DNA of 64,000 bases, taken from the NCBI RefSeq assembly GCF_007004665.1, contig NZ_ML660058.1, positions 62,001 through 126,000 on the forward strand, written 5' to 3'. The DNA comes from Denitrobaculum tricleocarpae. GTDB taxonomy: Bacteria > Pseudomonadota > Alphaproteobacteria > Kiloniellales > Kiloniellaceae. Positions within the stretch are counted from its first letter, which is position 1; each line of letters opens with the position of its first letter. The notes under the pieces were generated by a model. The model was not told the DNA's origin. It searched no databases and saw nothing but the letters and a program-made list of their open reading frames with translations. Positions 11,320-20,414 of this stretch are shown here, one piece after another. Position numbers and translations under genes: made by a program.

Positions 11320-12222
11320 ATGCGCCGACTTCCCCCTTTGAATGCCCTGCGCTCCTTTGAGGCGGGCGCCCGAAGTCTCAGTTTCACGGAGGCCGCAAAA
11401 GAACTGAACGTCACCCAGGCGGCGGTCAGTCATCAGGTCAAGTCCCTGGAGGAACAGCTTGGCTTCAAGCTCTTTCACCGCCTCACACGGAAGCTTCTGC
11501 TGACCGATGAAGGGCAGCAGCTCCTGCCGGTGGTGAGCGAATCCTTTGACCGGATCGCCGCAACCATCCTTGATCTACAGCGCGGCGGCGACGATACGAA
11601 CCTCTCGGTCTCCCTGACCCCCACCTTTTCTTCCAAGTGGCTGGTGAAACGCCTGGAACGCTTCTGGAAGCAGAATCCGGAGATCGATCTGCGTCTGCAC
11701 CATTCGCTGCAATTGGTCGATTTTATCGCGGATGAAATCGATGTGGCGATTCGGGCGGGGGATGGACGCTGGCCCGGCGTGACGGCGGAGTTTCTGATCG
11801 GGGTCGACATGGTGCCGGTCTGCAGCCCCGCGCTTCTCGAGGGGCCACATCCCCTGCGCACGCCATCCGATCTGAAACACCACGACCTGCTGCACGAGGA
11901 TAACCACGAGGACTGGGTCTCCTGGCTGACGCTGGCCGGTGTGACGGACGTGGATCCGCATCGGGGCACCATCATCGACGATTCCTCGGTCATGATCGAA
12001 GCGGTCGCCGGCGGCCGCGGCGTGGCGCTGGGACGGATTATGCTGATCGGGGATGACCTCGCCGCCGGCCGCCTGGTCCGGCCTTTCGATCTCTCGCTGG
12101 AATCGAGTGTCGGATACTACCTCGTCATGCCGCCCGAAGCGGGCAAGAAGGCGAAGGTTCAGGCTTTTCGGGAGTTTTTAATGGCTGAAGCCGCGACTGC
12201 CAGGACATCCGAGCGAGACTGA
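11320..12222 (+). CDS. LysR-family transcriptional regulator (GcvA-like)
   Basis: A 300-residue LysR protein. The N-terminal helix-turn-helix (residues 5-65) contains SFTEAAKELNVTQAAVSHQVKSLEE in the form typical of the GcvA/AmpR subgroup, and the co-inducer domain fills the rest, with DVAIRAGDGRWPG being a GcvA-group hallmark. The gene stands alone; its neighbours on both sides run on the minus strand, so its target is either remote or the weak frame upstream. The real GcvA regulates glycine cleavage genes, which are not seen here. The effector is unknown. Confidence 0.9.
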   Translation: MRRLPPLNALRSFEAGARSLSFTEAAKELNVTQAAVSHQVKSLEEQLGFKLFHRLTRKLLLTDEGQQLLPVVSESFDRIAATILDLQRGGDDTNLSVSLTPTFSSKWLVKRLERFWKQNPEIDLRLHHSLQLVDFIADEIDVAIRAGDGRWPGVTAEFLIGVDMVPVCSPALLEGPHPLRTPSDLKHHDLLHEDNHEDWVSWLTLAGVTDVDPHRGTIIDDSSVMIEAVAGGRGVALGRIMLIGDDLAAGRLVRPFDLSLESSVGYYLVMPPEAGKKAKVQAFREFLMAEAATARTSERD

Positions 12223-12258
12223 TTCACCGGGGGCGACAGAGGGCCCGCGGGGGGCGGG

Positions 12259-12699
12259 TTAGTTTCTGCACCAGCCTTTTGATTCGCCGCCGTCATGAGG
12301 GCGGGCAAAGTTGGATTGGATCAGCAACTGCGCCAGATCCATCCCTTCCTGGGTCGAAATGTTCGCGCGGACGGAGCCGGCATCGTCGCCGTCGCGCACG
12401 CCGTTCAAGGAGATCAGGCTGCCGATCCGCCTCTCGGTAAAACGGCGGGCCGCGGCGGCCCGTTTGGATTCCGCCTGACACTGGCCGGGTGTCCGGGGCA
12501 CGTCGAGGCTGGCCAGGCGCACAACCACCCGCAAGGTCATGCCGGGCCAGGGATAGGCGTCGACCAGCACCGTATCGCTCTCGTAGATGGCGATTACATC
12601 GGCGGGAACCGAGAGGCCGTTCGATAGGGACGGCGTTGCCGACAGGAGGAGCAGGACCGCACCGAGCGTGAAGCTTGTGTGGAGGGTTTTATATCTCAT
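12259..12699 (-). CDS. Secreted thermonuclease-like (SNase-fold) protein
   Basis: A 146-residue protein with a signal peptide (hydrophobic run at about 10-25). The segment DVIAIYESDTVLVDAYPWPGMTLRVVVRLASLDVPRTPGQC follows the staphylococcal nuclease pattern of strands ending in the RLxGIDTPE loop. The Arg of that loop is present, but the usual catalytic Glu after it is replaced (DVPRTPGQ), so nuclease activity is doubtful. Four cysteines could form disulfides in the periplasm. It lies between the LysR gene (convergent) and the ABM-domain protein on the same strand. Confidence 0.65.
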   Translation of the reverse strand: MRYKTLHTSFTLGAVLLLLSATPSLSNGLSVPADVIAIYESDTVLVDAYPWPGMTLRVVVRLASLDVPRTPGQCQAESKRAAAARRFTERRIGSLISLNGVRDGDDAGSVRANISTQEGMDLAQLLIQSNFARPHDGGESKGWCRN

Positions 12700-12762
12700 C
12701 TGCTTGCTCCTTTTCTCCCGCCAAACCTGCCCGTGTCACCGCACCGATCAAGAGTCCCCGTT

Positions 12763-13086
12763 TCACGACGGAGCCTGATCCCTGTCGTGCAGACCATATT
12801 GCCGCGCGACTTCCGCAACGGTCAGGCGGTAGTCGGCGAAGAGCTCGGACCGGCCGCTGTGCTGCGCCTTGCGGTGATGCTGTTCCTGCCGCCATGCTGC
12901 CACGGCTTCGGCGTCGCGCCAGAAGGAAATGGAAACGAGCTTGCCTTCGGTGGTCAGGCTCGAGAAGCGCTCGACCGAGATAAAGCCGTCGATTTTGTCC
13001 AGTTCCTTGCGCAGGTCCGCCGCGATCTCCAAGTAGTCGTCGTGGCAACCGGCTTTGGGTTCGAGTTCAAAAATCACGACGTGCAT
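12763..13086 (-). CDS. Antibiotic biosynthesis monooxygenase (ABM) domain protein
   Basis: A small dimeric ferredoxin-like fold protein of 107 residues. Its N-terminus MHVVIFELEPK and the segment FISVERFSSLTTEGKLVSISFWRDAEAVAAWR are typical of the ABM family, which includes monooxygenases, heme-degrading enzymes and many uncharacterised proteins. The start at 13086 has GGGAGAGAAG before it. The gene start lies inside the 3' end of the upstream vWA gene (20-base overlap), so translational coupling is likely. The substrate cannot be inferred. Confidence 0.8.
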   Translation of the reverse strand: MHVVIFELEPKAGCHDDYLEIAADLRKELDKIDGFISVERFSSLTTEGKLVSISFWRDAEAVAAWRQEQHHRKAQHSGRSELFADYRLTVAEVARQYGLHDRDQAPS

Positions 13087-13912
13087 AGAGTTTCTTCTCT
13101 CCCAACTTGGATGTTTCGCTGTTCGGCGCAGTGCCGGCGTCTGCGGACGTGTGTTCGTTGCCGACAAATTCAATGCCTTCGGGAATGAGGTCATGCCCGG
13201 GGTTCCTGGAAATCAGCGGCCCGTCGATCTCGGTGATCAGCTTGATCCGGATGGCGCGGGCGAAGTCCTCGAAATCGGTCGCCGTGACCAGAAAGGCGTT
13301 GGGCCCGCCCACCACGCCGGCCTTGTAGTACGCGCCCAACCTGGGTTCTTCGTTCAGGATCGCGAGACCGTTCACGGTAATGTTCTCGGCGTTCAGGATC
13401 GCGCGCGCCACGGCCGGCTGCTTGCCCTGGTTGGCGATGCCGTCGCCGGAAACATCGACCGTGCGCCGGGTGCCGTTGTAGCCGTTGAGCTCGATCAGAG
13501 CTCTCGCGAAGAGCATCGCATCGCCGATGGCCGTTGCGCCGCCCTCGATCAGTCTCGGCGCCGTTTCGACCTGCGCCGCGAAGGCCTCCGCCGATGCGCT
13601 GTCGTTGATCCGGGTCCAGTCGATCGCCTGAACATAGGTATCCGCGCCCGACCATTGAATGAGCGTGACCACCATGCCCTTGCTGCCCAGACTCTCGATC
13701 ACCGCGACCACCGCCGGGTGGCGGAAGGCTTCGGCAAAACCCGACATCTGCAGGGCATATTCGCTCTCGTTCACGCTGGAGGAGACGTCAATCGCCAACA
13801 CCAGCTCCAGCACGACATTTTCCGCGGCAGCTTTAGAGATTAAACTCGGCCCGGATTGCCAGCAGGCGAGAAAGCTGAGGAAAAAGAGGCCGCGCAGGAG
13901 CACCATCCGCAT
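13067..13912 (-). CDS. Secreted DUF1194 protein with von Willebrand A domain
   Basis: A 281-residue exported protein with a signal peptide at about 1-30. The metal-ion-dependent adhesion motif DxSxS (DVSSS, residues 42-46) opens a vWA fold, and VSGDGIANQG provides another metal-site loop. This pattern is that of the DUF1194 family, common in alphaproteobacteria but of unknown function. MRMVLLRGLFFLSFL at 13912 is chosen as the start because it begins the signal peptide; the frame is open 35 codons upstream. It overlaps the ABM gene. Confidence 0.82.
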   Translation of the reverse strand: MRMVLLRGLFFLSFLACWQSGPSLISKAAAENVVLELVLAIDVSSSVNESEYALQMSGFAEAFRHPAVVAVIESLGSKGMVVTLIQWSGADTYVQAIDWTRINDSASAEAFAAQVETAPRLIEGGATAIGDAMLFARALIELNGYNGTRRTVDVSGDGIANQGKQPAVARAILNAENITVNGLAILNEEPRLGAYYKAGVVGGPNAFLVTATDFEDFARAIRIKLITEIDGPLISRNPGHDLIPEGIEFVGNEHTSADAGTAPNSETSKLGEKKLYARRDF

Positions 13913-14127
13913 ACAAAAGTTTCCGGGGCATGTTAAATCGACCCTTAAAAGGATAGAGGATTTTACAGTGGCCCGGGCGGTTTTCCTGCAATCCGTCCGT
14001 GACGTTTTGCCCATCATAGGGCGTTATCGCCGTTTGGGGCGGTGCTTCATGTTGATTTAATTGGCTTTTTCAGAGCGTCTCAAAAGAGCGTGTGCTGGCG
14101 CTTCAATCTCATTCCGGGCCAGGGGAA

Positions 14128-15261
14128 TTAGAGCAGAGTCGTCTGGTCCACTGTCGCCAGCAGCAGAATCGCCCCCGTCGCGATGACCATCAGAGACCCC
14201 ATGACCGACATGCCGATTTGGACACGGCGCTGCCAGGATGACTCCTTGCCCGCGACGCGCAGAGCCACCCTGCGCGATGTGACGCTCAGAATTGCGAGTG
14301 TGGCAACTGTAAGGGCGGTCCCCAGGGCCATAGCGAAGGTTGCGGCGATGCCCGCCAGAAGCAAGCCCTGGGCGAGGGTAAAGAGCAGCACGATCACGGC
14401 GCCGGTGCAGGGACGGATACCCACGGCCAGAATGACCCCCAGGTACTGACGAACGCCCGTTTTCGTGACCGCGGCGGCGGCCACCGGTTGGTGATGGCCG
14501 TGGCAGTCGTGGGCGTGATGCTGGTGGTCATGACCGTGCCCGTGTTCATGCCCATGCCCATGCCCGTGTCCATGGTCATCGTCACGGTGTTCATGCCCCT
14601 GTCCGCCATGCCCTTGTCCGCCATGCCCGTGGTCATGCCCGCAGCCCTTGCCGCGCACGGCGCCGCTAAACATCCAAAGGCCGATCGCGATCACCAGAAC
14701 GTAGCTGGCGATCTCCAGGGTCCGGGTCTGGCCGGTGACTTCCAGGCGCGAGAGATCGAGCGCGATGGCGAGCAGACCGACCAGCAGGATCGCCGATACC
14801 GCCTGAGCCGCCGAGGACAGAAAGGTCAGTTTGATCCCCCGTCGCAACTGATCTTCGCTGGCCAGCAGATAGGAGGAGATCACCATCTTGCCATGCCCCG
14901 GACCGGCAGCGTGAAAGATACCGTAAAGGAAGGACGCGAAGAGCAGGAGGTAAAGCGAGCGGTTCGTCTCGTCGCTTTTCATGTCCCGGATCACCTTGAT
15001 CAGGTCCCGGTGCAGCTCCTGCTGTTTTTGCCGCACCTGCAGGATAAAGCCTTCAAGCGCCCCCGGCGCAGACTGCGGTTCCGCCGCTGGTGACAGGCCG
15101 GGCAGGGCAGGCGCGGTTGAAGGCTCTTGATCGCTACCCTGCAGGATCTGCGCGGACGCGGCATCGAGCTGCGAGGTCGCCAGGATGAGGCCGATGCCGG
15201 CAAGTGCCGCAAGACAGAGACAAAAGGAGGCGGTGATCAGGTGGCGCAGGTAAGAGGACAT
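14128..15261 (-). CDS. Nickel/cobalt (NicO/RcnA-type) membrane transporter
   Basis: A 377-residue NicO-family transporter. The family motif HAAGPGHGK, a metal-binding histidine motif, is at about 117-125. A long cytoplasmic or periplasmic loop at about 208-262 is extraordinarily His/Asp/Gly-rich, and the motif IRPCTGA follows in a later membrane segment. A signal-like hydrophobic segment starts the protein. The adjacent upstream gene encodes its usual DUF1007 partner, 65 bp away on the same strand. Direction of transport (uptake or efflux) and metal (Ni, Co or Zn) are not decided by sequence. No cobalamin riboswitch was seen upstream. Confidence 0.9.
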   Translation of the reverse strand: MSSYLRHLITASFCLCLAALAGIGLILATSQLDAASAQILQGSDQEPSTAPALPGLSPAAEPQSAPGALEGFILQVRQKQQELHRDLIKVIRDMKSDETNRSLYLLLFASFLYGIFHAAGPGHGKMVISSYLLASEDQLRRGIKLTFLSSAAQAVSAILLVGLLAIALDLSRLEVTGQTRTLEIASYVLVIAIGLWMFSGAVRGKGCGHDHGHGGQGHGGQGHEHRDDDHGHGHGHGHEHGHGHDHQHHAHDCHGHHQPVAAAAVTKTGVRQYLGVILAVGIRPCTGAVIVLLFTLAQGLLLAGIAATFAMALGTALTVATLAILSVTSRRVALRVAGKESSWQRRVQIGMSVMGSLMVIATGAILLLATVDQTTLL

Positions 15262-15326
15262 GAATACTTACTGTCGCGGTGTTCTGTTATGATGATCGCT
15301 GGAGGCCGGGCGCCCTGTCCGGAATA

Positions 15327-15950
15327 TCAAGATGTGGGGCAGGGGAAGGTTACGATCGTCGGGGCGACCAGATCGAAGTAAATCCTGTTGACCTCATCCC
15401 GTCCGATCTCGTAACGGCAGGCGCGTGGCCAATCTCCCTCGAAGCGGACCGGATCCTGTTCATTGAGCAGGATCTCGATGTAGTAGTTTTCGTCATAGGT
15501 GGCGAAGGTGAGGTTCTGCGTTCGAGGGTCGACCGGCGCCTCCAGCTTAATCACAAAGTGATAGCTGATCCGCTCCAGAAAGGAGGTGGCGGTCAGGTTC
15601 TCGAAATTCAGGTTCCGAAGCCGCTCGCCGTCCAGCGTGATCCGGGTGAAATAGTCGGTGAGGCCCAGGGTATCGCGGCTGGCCTTGGCCAAAGCCGCCA
15701 GCTCATCCGGATCGAGGGTGCCGTTCTTGTTGCTGTCGAAGTCATCGATGACCAAAAAGGAATAGAGGTCGTCGAAGGTCCAATCAATCTCAAAGGCCGT
15801 CACCATGCCGCCCACGAACTGCGGCTTGACCACCGTATCGATCCAGACATGGGGATGCGGGTCAGCAGATCCGGGCGCAAGCGCGACCAGACCGGCCAGG
15901 GCAGCGGCAGGTAGAGCGCCGGTTCGTGAAAAGCGGGGCAAGAAGGTCAT
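15327..15950 (-). CDS. DUF1007 periplasmic protein with EF-hand-like loop
   Basis: A 207-residue secreted protein of the DUF1007 family, which accompanies NicO-type metal transporters. After the signal peptide comes the family signature HPHVWID. At about 72-84 a perfect EF-hand-like loop, DSNKNGTLDPDE, suggests calcium or another divalent metal. The start at 15950 (MTFLPRFSRTGAL) has AAGGG before it; a start 18 bases earlier is possible. Forms an operon with the NicO gene. Confidence 0.87.
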   Translation of the reverse strand: MTFLPRFSRTGALPAAALAGLVALAPGSADPHPHVWIDTVVKPQFVGGMVTAFEIDWTFDDLYSFLVIDDFDSNKNGTLDPDELAALAKASRDTLGLTDYFTRITLDGERLRNLNFENLTATSFLERISYHFVIKLEAPVDPRTQNLTFATYDENYYIEILLNEQDPVRFEGDWPRACRYEIGRDEVNRIYFDLVAPTIVTFPCPTS

Positions 15951-16082
15951 GGGGCCCTTGCTTAGCATAAAAAGAGTGGGGCGTTTGAGTAAATTCTATG
16001 GCCTCACAGCACGATCTCCAGGAGGTATTGTCTCGCAGGCAGCGTTTCAAGTCCGTTAAGCCCGCTGCGATGCTCAAAAAAA

Positions 16083-16108
16083 GGGCGGCTGGTACGCTCC
16101 AGCCGCCC
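16083..16108 (-). terminator. Rho-independent terminator after phoX
   Basis: A 10-bp perfect stem, GGGCGGCTGG / CCAGCCGCCC, around a 6-base loop. On the minus strand it is followed by a run of seven T (A7 at 16076-16082 on the plus strand), and it lies 25 bases past the phoX stop. A strong terminator. Confidence 0.88.
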
Positions 16109-16132
16109 TTTCCTAAAACGAGTGAGACGTGA

Positions 16133-18130
16133 TTATACGCCGATCACGCCACCATCCTGTTTGGTGACCACCACCACTGACGGCCGCGGTGGAACGCCCT
16201 CTTTGAAGTCAGGCCAGCGGGTCGCCGGTTCCTCGAAGGTCGAGTTCTTCTCAAAGCCGGGATAGTCCTTGGTGCCGTCGGTTGCCGGATGCTGAACCGC
16301 GAGAAACAGGGACTTGTCGTCCGGTGCAAAGCGCGGACCGCACATTTCCGCACCAACCGGGACCCGGAAGAACATCTTGCCGGTGCCGCGCAGCTCGCCC
16401 TCGGTTTCCATGGCCCAGATACCGTCCGCGGTGCCTGATTTCGACCAGTTGCTGCCCTGATCGGTCGAGATCCAAAGACGTCCCATGTGATCGACCGCGC
16501 AGTTGTCCGGGGAACCGAACCAGCCGTTTTCGCTGGTGGCCGGGTTCCATTGGGCGCCGACCTCGGCAACCGAGGGATCGCCGCATTTGACGAGGATATC
16601 CCAGGCATAGCTCTCGGAGGCATGGTCGCCGTCAGGCGGCGAAAGCTCGATAATATGGCCGAAAGTGTTGGCCGGGCGGGGATTGGCGACGTTGACCTGC
16701 TCTTCCTTGCGCTTGGAATTATTGGTGCACATGACGTAGACCTTGTTGGTCTTGGCATTCGGCTCCACGTCTTCCGGCCGGTCCATGGGTGTGGCGCCCA
16801 GCAGGTCGGCGGCACGGCGGGTTTCGATCAGAACATCGCCCTGGTCGGCGAAACCGTTTGCGGCCGTCAGCGGGCCTTCGCCATGAGTCAGGGCAAGCCA
16901 GTTCATGCCGCCTTCTTCGAACTTCGCGACGTAGAGCGTGCCCTCGTCGAGCAGGTTCATGTTGGCGGCGCGGTCTTCGGCGTTGAAAGTGCCAGCACTC
17001 ACGAACTTGTAGAGGTAATCGAAGCGCTGGTCGTCGCCGCAGTAGACCACGACCCGGCCGTCCTTGTTCACGATCGGCTCGGCGCCTTCGTGCTTGAAGC
17101 GCCCGAGCGCCGTCCGCTTGACCGGGGTGGAGCTGGCATCGAAAGGATCGACCTCGACCACCCAGCCGAAGCGGTTGGGCTCATTCGGCTCCTTGCTCAC
17201 GTCGAAACGGTCCTCGTAGCTGCCCCAGACGTACCAGCCGCCGGGAACGCCGTAACGCTCATGGTTCGCGGCTTCCTTGTGGCCTTCGGCGACGGCTCCG
17301 TTGAAGTAGCCATGGAAGTTCTCTTCCGCCATCAGGTAGGTGCCCCAGGGGGTCATGCCGCCGGCGCAGTTGTTGATGGTGCCGATCACCTTGGTGCCGC
17401 TGGAATCAGCCGTCGTTTTCAAGCGCGCGTGCCCGGCGGCGGGGCCGGAGACCGTCATTTCAGTCGTGCTGGCCGTGATGCGACGATTGTACCGGCTATC
17501 CTTGACCAGGCCCCATTTCCCGTCGGTGCCTTTTTTGATCTCGATGACGGAACCGCCGTGCGCGGCCATCTCGATGTCGATGAGCTCCCGGGTCATGCCG
17601 GCAAATTCGGCGTCTTTGTCCTGACGGCCAAGGCCGGGGAACATGACTTCTTCGCTGGTGTACTCGTGATTGACGCACAGCAGTCCGTGGTCCGGATTAT
17701 CCGAACCGTAGGGCAGGCCGACGAAACCGACGTAATCGTTATTGTAGCCGAACTGTTTGAGCTGTGCGGCGGCCGACTGCTTCATGGGGTCGAACTCAGG
17801 CGCATCGGCAAAGATCGGATCGCCCCAGCGGATCAGCACGTCCGCGTCGTAGCCTTCGGCCACGTGGTGGGTTTCGTCCACACCATGCTTGATCTCGGGG
17901 AAGCTGAAACTCGCCTTGGAGGCCAGCGCCTGCTTGCTCGTGCCGGCCATGAGCGAGGAAACGGCTGAGATTGCGGTCACCGCCAGAGCGCCCTTGAGGA
18001 TATCGCGGCGTCCGAAACGGGAGGCAATCACATCGCCGATGGTCGGCGCTGTTGAGGGATTGCTGGGGATGTCTTCTGAGAGTTCAAACGCTTCCGCGCG
18101 GGTCAAACCCTGGGTGTCTTTACGTTTCAT
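16133..18130 (-). CDS. phoX: PhoX-family alkaline phosphatase (DUF839), Tat-exported
   Basis: A 665-residue protein of the PhoX family, calcium/iron-dependent periplasmic phosphatases that release phosphate from organic esters. The N-terminal region carries SRFGRRDILKGALAVTAIS (about residues 40-58), a twin-arginine signal placed after an unusually long leader, as is typical for PhoX. Conserved blocks such as GVPGGWYVWGSYEDRFD and TDQGSNWSKSG are present. The start at 18130 is preferred over the frame opening 18 bases earlier. A Pho box lies 117 bases upstream and a terminator downstream, so it is a single-gene unit induced by phosphate starvation. Confidence 0.92.
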   Translation of the reverse strand: MKRKDTQGLTRAEAFELSEDIPSNPSTAPTIGDVIASRFGRRDILKGALAVTAISAVSSLMAGTSKQALASKASFSFPEIKHGVDETHHVAEGYDADVLIRWGDPIFADAPEFDPMKQSAAAQLKQFGYNNDYVGFVGLPYGSDNPDHGLLCVNHEYTSEEVMFPGLGRQDKDAEFAGMTRELIDIEMAAHGGSVIEIKKGTDGKWGLVKDSRYNRRITASTTEMTVSGPAAGHARLKTTADSSGTKVIGTINNCAGGMTPWGTYLMAEENFHGYFNGAVAEGHKEAANHERYGVPGGWYVWGSYEDRFDVSKEPNEPNRFGWVVEVDPFDASSTPVKRTALGRFKHEGAEPIVNKDGRVVVYCGDDQRFDYLYKFVSAGTFNAEDRAANMNLLDEGTLYVAKFEEGGMNWLALTHGEGPLTAANGFADQGDVLIETRRAADLLGATPMDRPEDVEPNAKTNKVYVMCTNNSKRKEEQVNVANPRPANTFGHIIELSPPDGDHASESYAWDILVKCGDPSVAEVGAQWNPATSENGWFGSPDNCAVDHMGRLWISTDQGSNWSKSGTADGIWAMETEGELRGTGKMFFRVPVGAEMCGPRFAPDDKSLFLAVQHPATDGTKDYPGFEKNSTFEEPATRWPDFKEGVPPRPSVVVVTKQDGGVIGV

Positions 18131-18509
18131 GCTGCACCTCCACTGCATGCCCGGCTGTCAGAGGAGTCACCAGTTCCAAGGTGACGGCCGGATGTTCTAC
18201 CAGTCCCATCTTTGGGGAAGTCTCAGGCTTCTTGTAGGAGTGTGATGTTACAGAAAAATGACAGTAATGTGAGAGAATAAATCGCTCTCAATTGGCGCAC
18301 GTGAGCAGGTTTGACGTGTGATTGTTTGAGGGTTGCGTCGTGATTGCTTGAGGCAATTAAGCTCGCGGCTGTATCGATTGATGGCTTACTCAATCAAGTA
18401 GATAATTCCGGTATTGGGATCTAAATTCCCGCCCCGCTCGTAAGGTCCTTGAGAAGATGCGTTTGCAGGTGCGCCTTTGCGACGGTGAGAGCGAAAGGAC
18501 GAAGGCTTG
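18131..18509. other. Divergent intergenic region phoX / SDR
   Basis: A 380-bp spacer between divergent genes. The left part holds the Pho box at 18247-18264. The right part (18300-18420) has repeated TTGA/TCAA-type short inverted sequences, for example ATTGA and TCAAT 12 bp apart near 18378-18395, with no assignable factor. No small gene was found. Confidence 0.45.
18247..18264 (-). promoter_or_regulatory. Pho box (PhoB binding site) upstream of phoX
   Basis: Read on the minus strand, the sequence is CTGTCAT-TTTT-CTGTAAC: two 7-bp direct repeats separated by 4 bp. This matches the PhoB consensus (two CTGTCAT-like heptamers at 11-bp period) with one mismatch in the second unit. It faces phoX and lies 117 bp before its start. 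Confidence 0.82.
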
Positions 18510-19286
18510 GTGGATAGACTGGTGAAAGACGGCAGTTGCATTTGGATTACCGGGGCGAGTTCCGGGCTTGGCCGCGCTGTTGCCGCGCTGCTGGTGACGC
18601 AGGGCTATCATGTTGCGGTGTCGGCCCGGCGTGAGGAGGCTTTGAGATCTCTGGCCGGGGAACTCTCCGGCGCAAGTGGAAAAGTCTCCGTCTATCCGCT
18701 CGACGTCACCGACCGGGAAGCGGTCCGGGCAACGGCGGGGAAGATCGAGGCGGAGGCCGGACCGCTGGGCCTGGCGGTGCTGAATGCCGGTACGCACCGC
18801 GAGGTCATGGCGCAGGGCTTTTCGGCGGGGGATGTCCGTGCACTGATTGAACTCAACCTGATGGGCTGCGCGAATTGCCTGGAAGCGATTCTGCCGGGCA
18901 TGATCGCCCGGCGGGACGGGCAGATTGCGCTGGTCTCTTCCGTCGCCGGTTACATCGGCCTGCCCACCTCCGCCGGCTACGGCGCGACCAAGGCGGGCCT
19001 GATCAACATGGCGGAAGCCCTGAAGCCGGAGTGCGACAGCTACGGGATCAAACTCCAACTGGTCAATCCCGGCTTCGTGAGGACACCGCTGACAGATAAA
19101 AACCCTTTTCCCATGCCGTTTCTCCTGGAGGTCGAAGATGCGGCCGCCGCGATGGTGAAAGGGCTTGGCTCGACCCGTTTTGAAGTGATCTTCCCGCGCA
19201 GACTGGCGTACATTCTAAAGATCCTGAAACGCCTGCCCTATCCACTGCTCTTTGCGCTGACACGAAAGTTGATCCGGCGCGAATGA
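18510..19286 (+). CDS. Short-chain dehydrogenase/reductase (SDR)
   Basis: A classical SDR of 258 residues. The NAD(P)-binding TGASSGLG lies near residues 14-21, NAG near 92-94, the catalytic Ser in LVSSVAG, and Tyr/Lys in YGATK. The start is GTG at 18510 or the adjacent TTG at 18507; AAAGGACGAAGG precedes both. Dehydrogenases of this kind often sit with FAD oxidoreductase / DUF1365 / CFAS operons, and one lies 1 kb further right here on the other strand, so a role in lipid metabolism is possible but unproven. Confidence 0.87.
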   Translation: MDRLVKDGSCIWITGASSGLGRAVAALLVTQGYHVAVSARREEALRSLAGELSGASGKVSVYPLDVTDREAVRATAGKIEAEAGPLGLAVLNAGTHREVMAQGFSAGDVRALIELNLMGCANCLEAILPGMIARRDGQIALVSSVAGYIGLPTSAGYGATKAGLINMAEALKPECDSYGIKLQLVNPGFVRTPLTDKNPFPMPFLLEVEDAAAAMVKGLGSTRFEVIFPRRLAYILKILKRLPYPLLFALTRKLIRRE

Positions 19287-19857
19287 GGCTCCGGGTGCAG
19301 GCTGAGAGCGCTGGCTCGGGCGTCACAGAGACTATTCTTCACGATTGTGGGGACTCTTGGTTGCGTTTGATCTCACGGGCCCCTGCCGGCTGTCTTGTTG
19401 CTGAACAAATAAAGCCGGCGCACCGTGAGTCTTTGGCAATGACTTATGGTTAACCGGCCGAGCGGGCCGCGACACAAAAGAAAAACATATCTTCATTTCC
19501 CATTACCGATTAGTGTAAATATATCGCAGCATAGGATCCAAATAATTTGTATTGTATAAAAGTGCTGTAGGTTTGGACGTTTCCTGGTGGAGCGATCCGA
19601 AGGCGGTTTAACTCTTTTGCTTGAGGGGGCATAAAATTCTGGTTTGATCACTTCAAACCGGGTCGGCCGCAAGGGCCGATTCTCTTTCTTTCGTATTCGC
19701 TCGAGGTCAGCGCCCGGCCGATGGCTTGCTCAGCGCTCTCTCGCAAAGGCTCTGGCGTCACTTCAGGTCAGCCGGCTGATCTCGTAAAAGTAAAAATTCT
19801 ACCTTCAATAGAAGAATCAAGATTGACAGAGCGGCGTGTAGACTTGCATACAGTGGT
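19287..19857. other. Intergenic region before the PAS_5 gene
   Basis: About 570 bases with AT-rich stretches (19480-19560) and no acceptable reading frame on either strand. A perfect -35-like TTGACA occurs at 19823-19828, about 90 bases before the preferred PAS_5 start, but the -10 element is weak. No terminator hairpin was recognised after the SDR gene. Confidence 0.45.
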
Positions 19858-19911
19858 ATGGTAGTTGCCCGCAAGCGGCCGTGGGGAACAGGTGGGGACA
19901 GGCAAAAACAA

Positions 19912-20385
19912 ATGTGTAATGGTGACGACGTATTGCCGCGCTTGCAAAGCCCTTTGCATCTCGAGGCATACAAATACTGGCGATCAAAAAAATCCGGGGA
20001 CCTGTTGCCCGGGAGGGATGCGATAGATCCTCTCGAGCTTCCATCAGTGCTGCCGTGGCTGAACCTGGTCGATGTCGTAAGAGACGGAAAAAAATATCGT
20101 TTTCGGCATCGGCTCATTGGGACCGGAATCGTCGAACGCTTCGGAAGGGATGCGACCGGAGCCTGGTTTGAAGACATCTACGACCCGGCGGTAACCGATG
20201 CTCAGGTGAAGAGTCTTATGGCGCTCGTCGAGAGCCGGCAGGCCGAGCTCGCCCTCACACCGATGCCGATAGCCGAGAAAAATTTCATGACCTATCAGCG
20301 ACTGGCGATGCCTCTGGCTTCAGATGGCATCACCGTCGACATGATCATGATCGTCATCGATTTCGATGAACAGCGGATGACTTGA
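19912..20385 (+). CDS. PAS_5-domain protein
   Basis: A 157-residue protein of the PAS_5 family (PF07310), small single-domain PAS-like proteins abundant in Rhodospirillales-type alphaproteobacteria. The typical pattern is visible: LPGRDAIDPLELPSVLPWLNLVDV, then FRHRLIGTGIVERFGRDATG, then ending in a beta-rich half. Ligand and partner are unknown; the family is thought to be sensory. An in-frame ATG at 19858 would add 18 residues, but it sits where transcription would start from the TTGACA element at 19823, so 19912 is chosen. Confidence 0.82.
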   Translation: MCNGDDVLPRLQSPLHLEAYKYWRSKKSGDLLPGRDAIDPLELPSVLPWLNLVDVVRDGKKYRFRHRLIGTGIVERFGRDATGAWFEDIYDPAVTDAQVKSLMALVESRQAELALTPMPIAEKNFMTYQRLAMPLASDGITVDMIMIVIDFDEQRMT

Positions 20386-20414
20386 ATTCGCTTAAGGGTA
20401 GTTTTACGCGAGCG

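Noticed and set aside
14488-15093. A frame rich in Met/Val/Pro opposite the His-rich loop
   Set aside because: Arises from the reverse complement of the His/Gly codons in the NicO gene.
15951-16075. A cobalamin riboswitch before the DUF1007/NicO genes
   Set aside because: The GCCACTG B12 box is absent and the leader is too short.
16487-17968. A 493-codon plus-strand frame over phoX
   Set aside because: Antisense shadow; the phoX frame has the Tat signal and conserved blocks.
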